Below are positions 18,359 to 27,495 of a DNA stretch of 61,079 nt, in pieces (position 1 is the stretch's first letter; each line of letters begins with the position of its first letter). The notes beneath the pieces were generated by a model. The model searched no databases. It saw only the letters and a list, made by a program, of their open reading frames with translations, and had not been told where the DNA came from. A program made the position numbers and the translations under genes. The stretch is taken from NCBI RefSeq assembly GCF_003033885.1, contig NZ_CP024081.1:4169427-4230505 (forward strand), read 5' to 3'. This stretch comes from Pseudomonas rhizophila. GTDB taxonomy: Bacteria; Pseudomonadota; Gammaproteobacteria; Pseudomonadales; Pseudomonadaceae.

Positions 18359-18880
18359 ATGCCCGCCAACGATCTGTCCTTACGCAGTGCCGTCGACGTT
18401 CTGTACAGTGATCATCACAGTTGGCTCCAAGGCTGGCTGCGCAAGCGTTTGGGCAATGCTTTCGATGCCGCGGACCTGACCCAGGATACCTTCGTGCGTG
18501 TCATTAAGGCTCGCTCCGCGTTGGATATTCGTGAGCCGCGACCGTACCTGTCGATGATCGCCAAGGGGCTGTTGATCGATCTGTTTCGCCGCCGTTCGTT
18601 GGAACAGTCCTACCTCGAAGCCTTGGCCGCCATGCCGCAAGAGCAGCACCCGTCGCTGGAAGAACAGGCCATCCTGCTCCAGGCCCTGATGGAGATCGAC
18701 CGCTTGCTGCTAGGGTTGGGGCCGCGTGTCAGGCAGGCGTTCATCCTGTCGCAGTTCGACGGCCTGACTTACCCGCAAATTGCCGAGCGCCTGGGCGTCA
18801 GCGTACGTACGGTGAATAACCACATGGCCAAGGCCATGGAACATTGCTGCCTGATGCAGATTCAATTACAACTTTCATGA
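18359..18880 (+). CDS. ECF sigma factor, FecI type
   Basis: A 173-residue iron-starvation sigma factor. Region 2 (LYSDHHSWLQGWLRKRL... DLTQDTFVRVI) and region 4 (GLTYPQIAERLGVSVRTVNNHMAKAM) are complete. It should direct RNA polymerase to the TonB receptor promoter when its anti-sigma partner signals. The start at 18359 has no strong Shine-Dalgarno site. The stop overlaps the FecR-like gene by four bases (ATGA). Confidence 0.94.
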   Translation: MPANDLSLRSAVDVLYSDHHSWLQGWLRKRLGNAFDAADLTQDTFVRVIKARSALDIREPRPYLSMIAKGLLIDLFRRRSLEQSYLEALAAMPQEQHPSLEEQAILLQALMEIDRLLLGLGPRVRQAFILSQFDGLTYPQIAERLGVSVRTVNNHMAKAMEHCCLMQIQLQLS

Positions 18881-19836
18881 ACCTGCCAGCCGAAGAGTTG
18901 CAAGCCATCCGTGTGGCGGCGCAGTGGTACGCCCGGCTTCACTCCGGCATCACGACCGACGCGGATCGAGCCGGGTGGAATGCCTGGCTGAGTGCAGACC
19001 CGCTGCATAGCCAGGCCTGGCAACGAATGACAGCGGTGGCTGAACAGATGGCGAGTGTGCCGGGCGCCCTGGCGGCACCGACCTTGAGCGAACGCCACAA
19101 TCGATCCCGTCGCCAGGTATTGCGCAGCGTCTTGTTACTAACGTCCGCCAGCGGCCTGGGTTGGTTGGGCTGGCGCAGCCAGGCTACGCAGAACCTGCTT
19201 TGCGATTACCGCACCGCAGTGGGCGAGCGCCGCGAGTTTCAGCTGGCGGACGGCAGCACCGTGCTGCTCAACACCGACACCTCGGTCAATGTTCGTTTCG
19301 ATGGGCGCCAGCGGCTACTGGAGCTGTTGTGGGGGGAGATCCTCGTCACGACGGCGATCGATCCCTTGCAGCGGCCTTTCAAGGTCATCACCGGTCATGT
19401 CGAAGTGCTTGCGCTGGGCACGCGTTTTATCGTCCGAGGCCAGGCGCGGGGCGGTGAGGTGGCGGTGCTTGAAAAAGCGGTCGAGGTGAGTCTCCCGACG
19501 ATTGGCTCGAGGATGCGCGTCGAAGCCGGCCAGCGCCTGGATTTCAATGACCGGTCGCTGGGTACGCTGCGCGGCAACGATGTGTCGGTCGGTGCCTGGC
19601 AGAAGGGAAGCATCATCGCCATTGACCGTCCTCTGGCGGCGCTGCTGGACGAACTGTCGCGTTACCGCAACGGCGTGTTGCGTTGTGATCCGGCCATTGC
19701 CGACTTGAAGGTTTCCGGCGTGTTTCCCGTCGATAACACCGATCTCGCCCTGGCGGCGCTGGAGAGTGGCTTTTCGTTACGCGTGACCCGCTACAGCCGA
19801 TTTTGGGTCCGGGTATCGAGCGGCGATCAGCGCTGA
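18877..19836 (+). CDS. FecR-type anti-sigma / signal transducer
   Basis: A 319-residue inner-membrane regulator. The N-terminal cytoplasmic domain (AAQWYARLHSG...DRAGWNAWLSADPLHSQAWQRM) binds the sigma factor, a membrane segment follows near residues 85-105 (VLLLTSASGLGWLGW), and the periplasmic part has the FecR domain (DYRTAVGERREFQLADGSTVLLNTDT) and a C-terminal secretin-like domain that touches the receptor. The start overlaps the sigma stop. It completes the receptor-FecR-sigma signalling chain. Confidence 0.94.
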   Translation: MNLPAEELQAIRVAAQWYARLHSGITTDADRAGWNAWLSADPLHSQAWQRMTAVAEQMASVPGALAAPTLSERHNRSRRQVLRSVLLLTSASGLGWLGWRSQATQNLLCDYRTAVGERREFQLADGSTVLLNTDTSVNVRFDGRQRLLELLWGEILVTTAIDPLQRPFKVITGHVEVLALGTRFIVRGQARGGEVAVLEKAVEVSLPTIGSRMRVEAGQRLDFNDRSLGTLRGNDVSVGAWQKGSIIAIDRPLAALLDELSRYRNGVLRCDPAIADLKVSGVFPVDNTDLALAALESGFSLRVTRYSRFWVRVSSGDQR

Positions 19837-19937
19837 CGTGGCGGCGCGATAAAAAAGAACACTGTCCTGCACTTTTTATCTCCATCGTTCGGCTCTTCCT
19901 CAGTGAGTTTTTATCGACCGTTTGGGGGAGGGGAAGC

Positions 19938-22415
19938 ATGTCTTGGGTAAGCGCGCCAGGTCGTCTGGTGTTTGCAGTGAAAATCGGCTTGCTGGCAGCC
20001 GTGACCGGCAGCGTCGGGGTCGTGAATGCCAGTCCGGCTCCAGGTGCCTCGGCGCAGCAGCGTTCGGTGCAGGCCTACGATATCGGGGCCGGCAGCCTGG
20101 TGGATGTGCTGACCCGGTTCTCCAGTGCCGCCGGTGTCGCCATTTCGTTTGATGCCCGGCAACTCCAGGGCCTGCAATCGCCCGGCCTGAGAGGTTCGTT
20201 CGGCGTGGGCGATGGGTTTGCCCGCATTCTTGGCGGTAGCGGCCTGCAAGCCGACCTCCAGGCCAATGGCACGTACGTGCTGCGCTCCGTGCCAGCCAAC
20301 GGTTCGGCCATGCAACTGGGAGCAACCACCATCGAGGCGCAGATGCTCGGAGCGACCACCGAGAACAGTGGCTCCTACACGACGGGGGCGGTCACGATCG
20401 GCAAAGGCGAGCACTCCCTGCGCGAGACGCCGCAATCGGTGACAGTGATCACTCGCAAGATGCTCGATGACCAGAACCTGAACACCATCGATCAAGTGAT
20501 GGAAAAAACGCCCGGCATTACCGTCTACGACTCGACCATGGGCGGCAAATATTTCTACTCCCGTGGGTTCCGGATGTCCGGTCAGTATCAATACGACGGT
20601 GTTCCGCTGGACATGGGCAACAGCTATGTCCAGGCCGACAGTTTCAGCAGTGACATGGCGTATTACGATCGGGTCGAAGTCCTGCGCGGTGCCGCCGGGA
20701 TGATGAAGGGCGCCGGCGGCACGTCCGGTGGCGTCAATTTCGTCCGTAAACGCGGCCAGGCCACGGCCCAGACCGAACTCAGCCTCTCGGGTGGCACCTG
20801 GGACAACTACCGCGGGCAGGTCGATACCGGTGGCCCGCTGAACGATTCCGGCACCCTGCGGGGCAGGGCGGTGATCGCCGAACAGAGCCGGCATTATTTC
20901 TACGACGATGCTCGGCGCAAGGACCAGATTTACTACGGTGCCCTGGACTTCGACCTGACGCCCGACACCACCCTCGGCCTGGGCCTGGCCTATGAGGACG
21001 TCGATGCGAGTCCTTGCTGGGGCGGGCAGCCGCGCTACAGGGATGGCAGCGATTTGAAACTCAGTCGCTCTACTTGCCTGGATCCGTCGTGGAACACTTG
21101 GCGTAGCCAGCGGACCACGGTGTTCAGCGATCTCAAGCATCAACTCAATGACGACTGGGCCGTGAAGGTGGCCGGTGTCTATACGAAAAACACCCAGGAC
21201 ATCAAATACGCCTTTGCATCCGGCTCGGTGACGCCGGGTGTCTCGACCACCAATGTGCTGGGCAGCATGTACGACTATGACCAGGTCGATTACGGCCTCG
21301 ACGCCTATCTGGACGGCAAGTTCGACGCCCTCGGGCAGCAGCATGAATTGATCGTCGGCTTCAACGCCAGCCGTTCGGACAAGGACGATTTTTTCTCGGT
21401 CGCCTTCCTGCCGCAGCAACAGAACGTATTCGATCCGGATCGACACATTCCGGAACCGGATGACAGTTACTTCATCGAGAACTCAACGCGCGGTGGCCCG
21501 GTGAAAACCGTCACCCGGCAACAAGGCCTGTATTCGACCCTGCGCCTGAAACTGGCGGACCCGTTGACGTTTGTCGTGGGCAGCCGGGTGAGTTGGTACA
21601 ACTCCAAGACCGACTCGGTGTTCCTCACCGGCGGTTCGGAACACGCCAAGAGCACGGAGACAGGCCAGGTCACCCCGTTTGCCGCCGTGTTGCTGGATCT
21701 CAACGAACACCTGACGGCCTACGCCAGTTACTCGGACATTTTCACGCCCCAAGGCAACTACCGTTCCGAAAGCGGTTCGGCACTCAAGCCCCTGGTGGGT
21801 GAAAGCTATGAGCTGGGGATCAAGGGCGAATGGTTCGAGGGACGCCTGAACAGCGCCTTCAACCTGTTCCGCACGTTGCAGAAAGACCAGGCCCAGACCG
21901 ACTACAACTCAAGCTGTGCGTCCTCGGACGGTTACTGCTACGAGAACGCCGGCAAGGTTCGCGCCCAGGGTTTCGAAGCCGAGATCAGCGGTGAAGTCAT
22001 CGAGCGCCTGCAACTGCTTGCCGGTTACACCTACACCCAGACCAAGACCCTGAACGACATTGATACCAGCCTCAACGGCGGCTCGTTCAACAGCTATGTG
22101 CCGCGTCATGTGCTGCGTCTGTGGGGCGATTATGCCCTGGGTGGGGCGTTCGAACGGTTCAGCGTCGGTGCGGGGGTCAATGCCCAAAGCGACAATTTCC
22201 GGGTATCGCCGGCGACGGGGGAGAAGATCACCCAGGCCGGTTATGCCGTGTGGAATGGTCGCGTCGGCTACCGCATTGATGACACCTGGTCGCTGGCCCT
22301 CAACGGCAACAACCTGTTCGACAAGCGCTACTACAGCACCATCGGGACCGAGAGCTTCGGTAACTATTACGGTGAGCCGCGCAACCTCACCATGACTCTG
22401 AAGGCGCACTTCTGA
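19938..22415 (+). CDS. TonB-dependent ferric-siderophore receptor with signalling domain
   Basis: An 825-residue outer-membrane transducer. After a signal peptide (cleavage near NASPAPG), residues about 45-115 form the STN signalling domain (VQAYDIGAGSLVDVLTRFSSAAGV), then the plug (LRETPQSVTVITRKML... VEVLRGAAGMMKGAGGTSGGVNFVRK) and a 22-strand barrel that ends in Phe (TLKAHF). The STN domain is what lets such receptors speak to a FecR protein, and the FecR/sigma pair lies directly upstream. ATG 19938 has GGGGAGGGG before it. The ligand is not readable; the FpvA/FhuE/FoxA group is the nearest by layout. Confidence 0.94.
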   Translation: MSWVSAPGRLVFAVKIGLLAAVTGSVGVVNASPAPGASAQQRSVQAYDIGAGSLVDVLTRFSSAAGVAISFDARQLQGLQSPGLRGSFGVGDGFARILGGSGLQADLQANGTYVLRSVPANGSAMQLGATTIEAQMLGATTENSGSYTTGAVTIGKGEHSLRETPQSVTVITRKMLDDQNLNTIDQVMEKTPGITVYDSTMGGKYFYSRGFRMSGQYQYDGVPLDMGNSYVQADSFSSDMAYYDRVEVLRGAAGMMKGAGGTSGGVNFVRKRGQATAQTELSLSGGTWDNYRGQVDTGGPLNDSGTLRGRAVIAEQSRHYFYDDARRKDQIYYGALDFDLTPDTTLGLGLAYEDVDASPCWGGQPRYRDGSDLKLSRSTCLDPSWNTWRSQRTTVFSDLKHQLNDDWAVKVAGVYTKNTQDIKYAFASGSVTPGVSTTNVLGSMYDYDQVDYGLDAYLDGKFDALGQQHELIVGFNASRSDKDDFFSVAFLPQQQNVFDPDRHIPEPDDSYFIENSTRGGPVKTVTRQQGLYSTLRLKLADPLTFVVGSRVSWYNSKTDSVFLTGGSEHAKSTETGQVTPFAAVLLDLNEHLTAYASYSDIFTPQGNYRSESGSALKPLVGESYELGIKGEWFEGRLNSAFNLFRTLQKDQAQTDYNSSCASSDGYCYENAGKVRAQGFEAEISGEVIERLQLLAGYTYTQTKTLNDIDTSLNGGSFNSYVPRHVLRLWGDYALGGAFERFSVGAGVNAQSDNFRVSPATGEKITQAGYAVWNGRVGYRIDDTWSLALNGNNLFDKRYYSTIGTESFGNYYGEPRNLTMTLKAHF

Positions 22416-22457
22416 TCCGCTGGCGAGGGAACAAACGCCCTCGCCACGGTTTTGCCC

Positions 22458-24080
22458 TCAGTTTTTATCCAGGTCCACGTTCCGGGTTTCCCGCAGGCAA
22501 ATCATGCCCACCACCAGGCTCACCCCGGTGATCATCACCGGGTACCACAGCCCGTAGAAAATGTCCCCGGTGTAGACCACCAGGGCAAACGACACGGTGG
22601 GCAGGAAACCGCCGAACCAGCCGTTGCCGATGTGGTAGGGCAGGGACATGGAGGTGTAGCGGATCCGAGTGGGAAACAGTTCGACCATCAGCGCCGCCAG
22701 TGGGCCGTAGCACATGGCTGAAATGATGATCAGCGCCACGATCAGTGCCACGATCATCGGCCGGTTGATCTGCTGGGCATCGGCCTGTTGTGGGTAGCCC
22801 GCCAGGGTCACCGCGCCGCGCAGGGCGGCTTCGTCGTAGCCTTCAAGCTTCACATCACCGACGCTGACCTGCACATCACTGCCGGCCGGCGCCGCGACAC
22901 TGCTGTAGGGCAGGCCTTGCTTGACCAGGAAGGTCTTGACCTTGTCGCATGGGCTATCGAAACGGGCCTTGCCCACCGGGTCGAACTGGAAGGTGCACGT
23001 GGCCGGATCGGCGATCACGGTGATCGGCGCCTGACGGCTCGCCAGGTCAATGGCCGGGTTGGCGTAGTGGGCCAGTGTCTTGAAGATCGGAAAGTACAAC
23101 GCCGTCGCCAGCAACAGGCCAATCATCAGTACCGGTTTGCGCCCGACCTTGTCCGACAGCCAGCCAAAAAAGATGAAGAACGGTGCGCCGATGACCACGC
23201 TGACGATCAGCAGGCTGTTGGCCAGGGCCGGATCCATCTTCAGGAACTGGGTGAGGAAAAACAGCACATAGAACTGCGCGGCATAGAAGGTCACCGCTTG
23301 CCCGGCGTTGATGCTGAACAGCGCGATCAGCACCACCTTGAGATTTTCCCACTTACCAAAGGATTCGCGGATCGGCGCCTTGCAGCACTTGCCTTCTTCT
23401 TTCATTTTCAAGAAGGACGGCGATTCATGCAGGCTCAGGCGGATCCAGGTGGAGATGCCCAGCAACACGATCGACAGCAGAAACGGAATGCGCCAGCCCC
23501 AGACTTCGAACTGATCGCCCGTGAAATAACGACAGCCCAGTACCACCAGCAGCGAAAGCAGCAGCCCGAGGGTGGCGGTGGACTGAATCCAGCTGGTGTG
23601 GAAACCGCGCTTGCCCATCGGCGCGTGTTCGGCGACGTAGGTGGCAGCACCGCCGTACTCACCGCCCAAGGCCAGGCCCTGGAGCATGCGCAGCACCACG
23701 AGGATGATGGGCGCGGCAATGCCGATGCTGGCGTAGTTGGGCAACAGGCCGACGCAGAACGTCGCCAGGCCCATGAGTACGATGGTGGCCAGGAAGGTGT
23801 ATTTGCGTCCGATCATGTCTCCCAGCCGTCCGAATACCAGTGCGCCGAAAGGCCGCACGATAAAGCCGGCGGCGAATGCCATCAGGGCGAAGATGAATGC
23901 CGTGGTGTCGTTGACCCCGGCAAAGAACTGCTTGCTGATCACCGCCGCCAGGGCGCCATAGAGGAAAAAGTCATACCACTCGAACACCGTCCCCAAGGAC
24001 GAGGCGAAGATGACTTTCTGGGTTTCCTGGCTGGTGCCGGCGCTACGCGTGGCTTCCAGGGACTGAACATGTTCAGACAT
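22458..24080 (-). CDS. MFS metabolite:H+ symporter with a periplasmic insert
   Basis: A 540-residue transporter of the MHS family (KgtP/ShiA/ProP). Signatures are SSLGTVFEWYDFFLYG in helix 1, GRLGDMIGRKYTF after helix 2, RMLQGLALGGEYGGA in helix 4 and DKVGRKPVLM later. Between helix 9 and helix 10 lies an insert of about 90 polar residues (roughly 350-440) with two cysteines that could form a disulphide. GAGGG lies eight bases before ATG 24080. The frame is open 25 codons further upstream. The substrate is probably a small organic acid or zwitterion. It is separated from the GMC gene by a REPIN. Confidence 0.92.
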   Translation of the reverse strand: MSEHVQSLEATRSAGTSQETQKVIFASSLGTVFEWYDFFLYGALAAVISKQFFAGVNDTTAFIFALMAFAAGFIVRPFGALVFGRLGDMIGRKYTFLATIVLMGLATFCVGLLPNYASIGIAAPIILVVLRMLQGLALGGEYGGAATYVAEHAPMGKRGFHTSWIQSTATLGLLLSLLVVLGCRYFTGDQFEVWGWRIPFLLSIVLLGISTWIRLSLHESPSFLKMKEEGKCCKAPIRESFGKWENLKVVLIALFSINAGQAVTFYAAQFYVLFFLTQFLKMDPALANSLLIVSVVIGAPFFIFFGWLSDKVGRKPVLMIGLLLATALYFPIFKTLAHYANPAIDLASRQAPITVIADPATCTFQFDPVGKARFDSPCDKVKTFLVKQGLPYSSVAAPAGSDVQVSVGDVKLEGYDEAALRGAVTLAGYPQQADAQQINRPMIVALIVALIIISAMCYGPLAALMVELFPTRIRYTSMSLPYHIGNGWFGGFLPTVSFALVVYTGDIFYGLWYPVMITGVSLVVGMICLRETRNVDLDKN

Positions 24081-24100
24081 TTGGGTATCCCTCACAGTGA

Positions 24101-24114
24101 TTGTTTTTGTTGTT
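24101..24114 (-). promoter_or_regulatory. Candidate Hfq/Crc (CA) motifs in the MFS leader
   Basis: AACAACAAAAACAA on the minus strand contains two overlapping AANAANAA matches, 21 bases before the start codon. This is a plausible catabolite-repression site. Confidence 0.45.
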
Positions 24115-24180
24115 CCACTGTCGACGCCGGTACAGCGTCTCCTGTTTTGCTGCATACCTTGAATTCAAAGGGTTCTCCTT

Positions 24181-24268
24181 GTGGGAGCGAGCCTGCTCGC
24201 GAAAGCGGTATGCCGGTCGACATCATCGTGAGCTGATACACCGCCTTCGCGAGCAGGCTCGCTCCCAC
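24181..24268. repeat. REPIN
   Basis: A REP pair with arms GTGGGAGCGAGCCTGCTCGC and its inverse, located between the GMC stop and the MFS promoter. Confidence 0.9.
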
Positions 24269-24287
24269 AGGGGGATTCTGTTGTTCT

Positions 24288-25931
24288 TCAGACCGTGGCA
24301 GGTTCCTTTTGGGGCGTGGTGCTGCGGATGTCCGCCTCGAGGATCATCTGCGCCGCCTTCTCGGCAATCATCAGCGTGGGCGAGCAGGTGTTGCCCGAGG
24401 TGATGCGCGGCATGATCGAGGCGTCGGCGATGCGCAGGCCGTTGATGCCGTGAACCCGCAGTTGCGCATCCACCACCGCGTCGCGGTCCAGGCCCATGCG
24501 GCAGGTGCCCACCGGGTGGAAAATCGTCGTGCCTATACGGGCGGCGGCCTGGTGCAGTTCTTCCTCGGTTTGCAGGCTTGGTCCCGGCAGGTATTCCACC
24601 GGCTTGAAGGCGCTCAACGCCGGGGCGGCGACGATGCGTCGGGTCAGGCGGATGGCGTCGGCGGCGACCCGCAAGTCTTCGGGATGGCTCAGGTAGTTGG
24701 GCTGGATCAGCGGCGCCTCGTGCGGGTTGGCTGAGCGAATGTCCACCCGGCCACGGCTTTGCGGACGCAGGTCACAGACCGACGCAGTGAACGCCGGGAA
24801 ACTGTGCAGTGGTTCGCCAAAGCGTTCCAGCGACAAGGGCTGCACGTGGTATTCGAGGTTGGCCGAGGTCTGTTCCGGCCCCGAGCGGGCGAACGCGCCG
24901 AGTTGGCTGGGGGCCATGGACAGCGGGCCGCTGCGATCATAGAGGTAGCGCAGCCCCATGCCCATCTTGCCCCATAAAGTGCCGGCGATCTGGTTCAGGG
25001 TACGGGCGTTTTCCAACTGGTAGATCAGCCGCAGTTGCAGGTGGTCCTGCAAGTTGCCGCCCACGCCGGGCAGCTCATGAACCACGCCAATGCCCAGGCG
25101 TTGCAACAGGTTGCGCGGACCGATTCCCGAGCGCTGCAAAATACCCGGCGAGCCGACGGCGCCGGCGCACAGCACGATTTCCTTGCGCGCCTTGAACGTC
25201 ATGCCTTTGCCTTGCCAACGGGCGCTGACGGCGTGGGCCCGGTTGTCACGCAACAGCACGCGGTCGACTTCGATATCGGTCATTACCGTGAGGTTGGGGC
25301 GCTGACGAACCGGTTTGAGGAAGGCCTTGGCCGCGTTCCAGCGCACCCCGGCTTTCTGGTTGACCTGGAAATAGCCGCAGCCTTCGTTGTCGCCGCCGTT
25401 GAAGTCGTCCACGCTGGGGATACCGCTCTGCTCGGCGGCGGTGCGAAACGCATCGAGAATCGGCCATGACAGGCGCTGGCGTTCGACCCGCCATTCCCCG
25501 GCGGCGCCATGGAGCTCGGAGTCTCCGGCAAAGTGGTTTTCGCTCTGTCTGAACAACGGCAGCACGTCTTTCCAGGCCCAGCCAGGGTTGCCCTCGGCGG
25601 CCCAGCTGTCGTAATCCGCGGCCTGGCCGCGCATGTAGATCATGCCGTTGATGGAGGAGCAGCCACCCAGCACCTTGCCCCGTGGGTAACTCAGTGCGCG
25701 CCCTTGCAAACCCGCTTGCGCCTCGGTCTTGAAGCACCAGTCGGTGCGCGGGTTGCCGATGCAGAACAGGTAGCCGACCGGGATGTGAATCCACGGATAG
25801 TTGTCGCGCCCGCCCGCTTCAAGCAACAACACCCGGTGCTGCGCGTTGGCGCTAAGCCGGTTGGCCAGCAGGCATCCGGCAGGGCCGGCGCCCACGATCA
25901 CGTAATCGTATTCATCGACGACAGGTTGCAT
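24288..25931 (-). CDS. GMC-family FAD alcohol/choline-type oxidoreductase
   Basis: A 547-residue flavoenzyme. The FAD dinucleotide motif is at the N-terminus (VIVGAGPAGCLLANRL), the GMC signature 1 at YPRGKVLGGCSSINGMIYMRG, signature 2 at GAVGSPGILQRSGIG, and the catalytic His region is FHPVGTCRMG, with the second conserved residue in SGNTCSPTLMIAEKAA. It oxidises an unidentified alcohol; the BetA/AlkJ group is close. ATG 25931 has GAGGT upstream. The divergent LysR gene probably controls it. Confidence 0.93.
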   Translation of the reverse strand: MQPVVDEYDYVIVGAGPAGCLLANRLSANAQHRVLLLEAGGRDNYPWIHIPVGYLFCIGNPRTDWCFKTEAQAGLQGRALSYPRGKVLGGCSSINGMIYMRGQAADYDSWAAEGNPGWAWKDVLPLFRQSENHFAGDSELHGAAGEWRVERQRLSWPILDAFRTAAEQSGIPSVDDFNGGDNEGCGYFQVNQKAGVRWNAAKAFLKPVRQRPNLTVMTDIEVDRVLLRDNRAHAVSARWQGKGMTFKARKEIVLCAGAVGSPGILQRSGIGPRNLLQRLGIGVVHELPGVGGNLQDHLQLRLIYQLENARTLNQIAGTLWGKMGMGLRYLYDRSGPLSMAPSQLGAFARSGPEQTSANLEYHVQPLSLERFGEPLHSFPAFTASVCDLRPQSRGRVDIRSANPHEAPLIQPNYLSHPEDLRVAADAIRLTRRIVAAPALSAFKPVEYLPGPSLQTEEELHQAAARIGTTIFHPVGTCRMGLDRDAVVDAQLRVHGINGLRIADASIMPRITSGNTCSPTLMIAEKAAQMILEADIRSTTPQKEPATV

Positions 25932-26060
25932 TCGCGACCTCATTTTTGTTCTTGTGGGATGCATCCTAGTTGTTAGGTTTCGTCAAAAGAATGTTAGTTT
26001 TTGCGCAACCACTGTGCGTTTTTAAACAGTCCTGCCTTCAGGCGTGTTCAAGGATGGCCC

Positions 26061-26945
26061 ATGTTCGACTGGAATGACCTGCGCTACTTTCTGGAACTGC
26101 AACGCAGCGGCCGTTTGCTCACGGCCGCACGACGCCTGAACACCACCCATGCCACTGTGGCCCGGCACATCGAAGCCATCGAGAAAAGCCTGGGCACTGC
26201 GTTGTTTGTCCAGCATGCCCAGGGTTATGAACTGACCCCCGCGGGCGAATCGTTGCTCAAGCACGCCGAAGCCATGGAAAACGTGGCGCTACTGGCTCAG
26301 GAGGACATCACCCAGTCCAGCGCGCCCTTGGGCAAGATCCGCGTGGGGGTGACGGAAGGGCTGGGCATCATGTTTTTAGCCAGCCGCATGGAGGGTCTGT
26401 TCCAGCGCTATCCGGGGCTGGAGGTGGAGTTGGTGGCGGTGCCGCGTTTTGTCAGCATCCTCAACCGCGAAGTGGAAATCAGCATTCACCTCGAACGCCC
26501 GGTGGCCGACCTGCTGGTGACCCGCAAGCTCACCGACTACAGTCTGGCGCTCTACGCCAGCCAGGCCTACCTGGACCGCTCGCCACCGTTGCGCAGTCGC
26601 GAAGACCTGGCCCGCCATGCCTGGATCGGGTATGTCGACGACCTGCTGTTCAGCCAGGAACTGATGTTTCTCAACAGCTTTTGCCGCAACCCTCGGGTGG
26701 TGTTCCACAGTACCAGCGTCATCGCCCAGCAACAGGCTGCACGCTCGGGATTGGGGATTGCCGTACTGCCTTGCTACATGGCCAGCAGCGACCCGGCCCT
26801 GGTCCCTTTACTGCCCGATGAAACCATCCGCCGCAGCTACTGGATCAGCACCCGCCGCGAACTGCACAAATCCGTGCGCCTGCGGGTGCTCTGGGATTAT
26901 GTGGTGCAGTTGTGCGAGCGCGAGCAGGGGCTGCTGCTGCCCTGA
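26061..26945 (+). CDS. LysR-family regulator
   Basis: A 294-residue LysR protein with an N-terminal helix-turn-helix (FDWNDLRYFLELQRSGRLLTAARRLNTTHATVARHIEAIEKSLG) and an effector domain. The ATG start at 26061 gives the family-standard N-terminus; the open frame runs 20 codons upstream. It is divergent from the GMC oxidoreductase across 129 AT-rich bases, and this is the target its position suggests. The sphD promoter lies just downstream, but nothing ties this regulator to it. Confidence 0.9.
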   Translation: MFDWNDLRYFLELQRSGRLLTAARRLNTTHATVARHIEAIEKSLGTALFVQHAQGYELTPAGESLLKHAEAMENVALLAQEDITQSSAPLGKIRVGVTEGLGIMFLASRMEGLFQRYPGLEVELVAVPRFVSILNREVEISIHLERPVADLLVTRKLTDYSLALYASQAYLDRSPPLRSREDLARHAWIGYVDDLLFSQELMFLNSFCRNPRVVFHSTSVIAQQQAARSGLGIAVLPCYMASSDPALVPLLPDETIRRSYWISTRRELHKSVRLRVLWDYVVQLCEREQGLLLP

Positions 26946-26979
26946 TCGCCAATGTCCCTGGCCATCGATCATCCAGCGC

Positions 26980-27011
26980 TGGCCGCGCAAGTCCCCTTTT
27001 ATGGCCCCCAA
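26980..27011 (+). promoter_or_regulatory. Proposed SphR operator upstream of sphD
   Basis: The block TGGCCGCGCAAGTCCCCT, four spacer bases, then TGGCCCCCAA. Nearly the same block occurs upstream of sphA (16 of the first 18 bases identical). The two TGGCC half-sites lie 22 bp apart, about two helical turns, as expected for an AraC-type direct repeat. A partial copy lies at 26948-26963. The block ends 93 bp before the sphD ATG. Confidence 0.65.
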
Positions 27012-27104
27012 TGACCTCAAGCCAACGCGCGGGCGTGCCTTAGTGTGAGTCTGTCTGACCCAACACAATAAAGGCGTGCTCATTGCGCCACCAAGAGGGG
27101 CCCC

Positions 27105-27476
27105 ATGTCGGTACCAACGTCTTCAGCCTGGACTCACGCCGCGGCGATTCTTTCGCTTGGCGTATTGCTCGCCGGTTGCGGCGAAGAGGCCAAAACGAGC
27201 CCGCCCAGGGCCTTAACGAGTGTGCCCGCCGACGGAGCGCTGGCACAAATCTACGACAGCAGTTGCAAGCTCTGCCACGCCAACCCCGGCGCCGGAGCGC
27301 CCCTGACCGGCGACGCCAACGCCTGGGCGCCGCGAGTGGCCCAGGGCAGCGACACCCTGCTTGATCACACGATCAACGGCTACAACGGCATGCCGCCGAT
27401 GGGTCTGTGTATGCACTGTTCCGAAGAGCAGTTCCTGGCCCTGATCGGCTTCATGTCCGGCCAGCCATTGCAATGA
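27105..27476 (+). CDS. sphD: Lipoprotein cytochrome c, c5 type
   Basis: A 123-residue exported monohaem cytochrome. A lipobox (LLAGC, Cys25) anchors it in the envelope; haem binds at CKLCH (54-58), with a likely Met ligand in NGMPPMGLCMHC, whose cysteine pair is typical of cytochrome c5. GAGGGG lies at 27095-27100, four bases before ATG. It is the first gene of three, 19 bp before the FAD oxidase. The cytochrome, oxidase, PLP-fold and porin-like order matches P. aeruginosa sphD-sphC-sphB-sphA, genes induced by sphingosine. Confidence 0.88.
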   Translation: MSVPTSSAWTHAAAILSLGVLLAGCGEEAKTSPPRALTSVPADGALAQIYDSSCKLCHANPGAGAPLTGDANAWAPRVAQGSDTLLDHTINGYNGMPPMGLCMHCSEEQFLALIGFMSGQPLQ

Positions 27477-27495
27477 CCAACAGGGGAACGACGGC

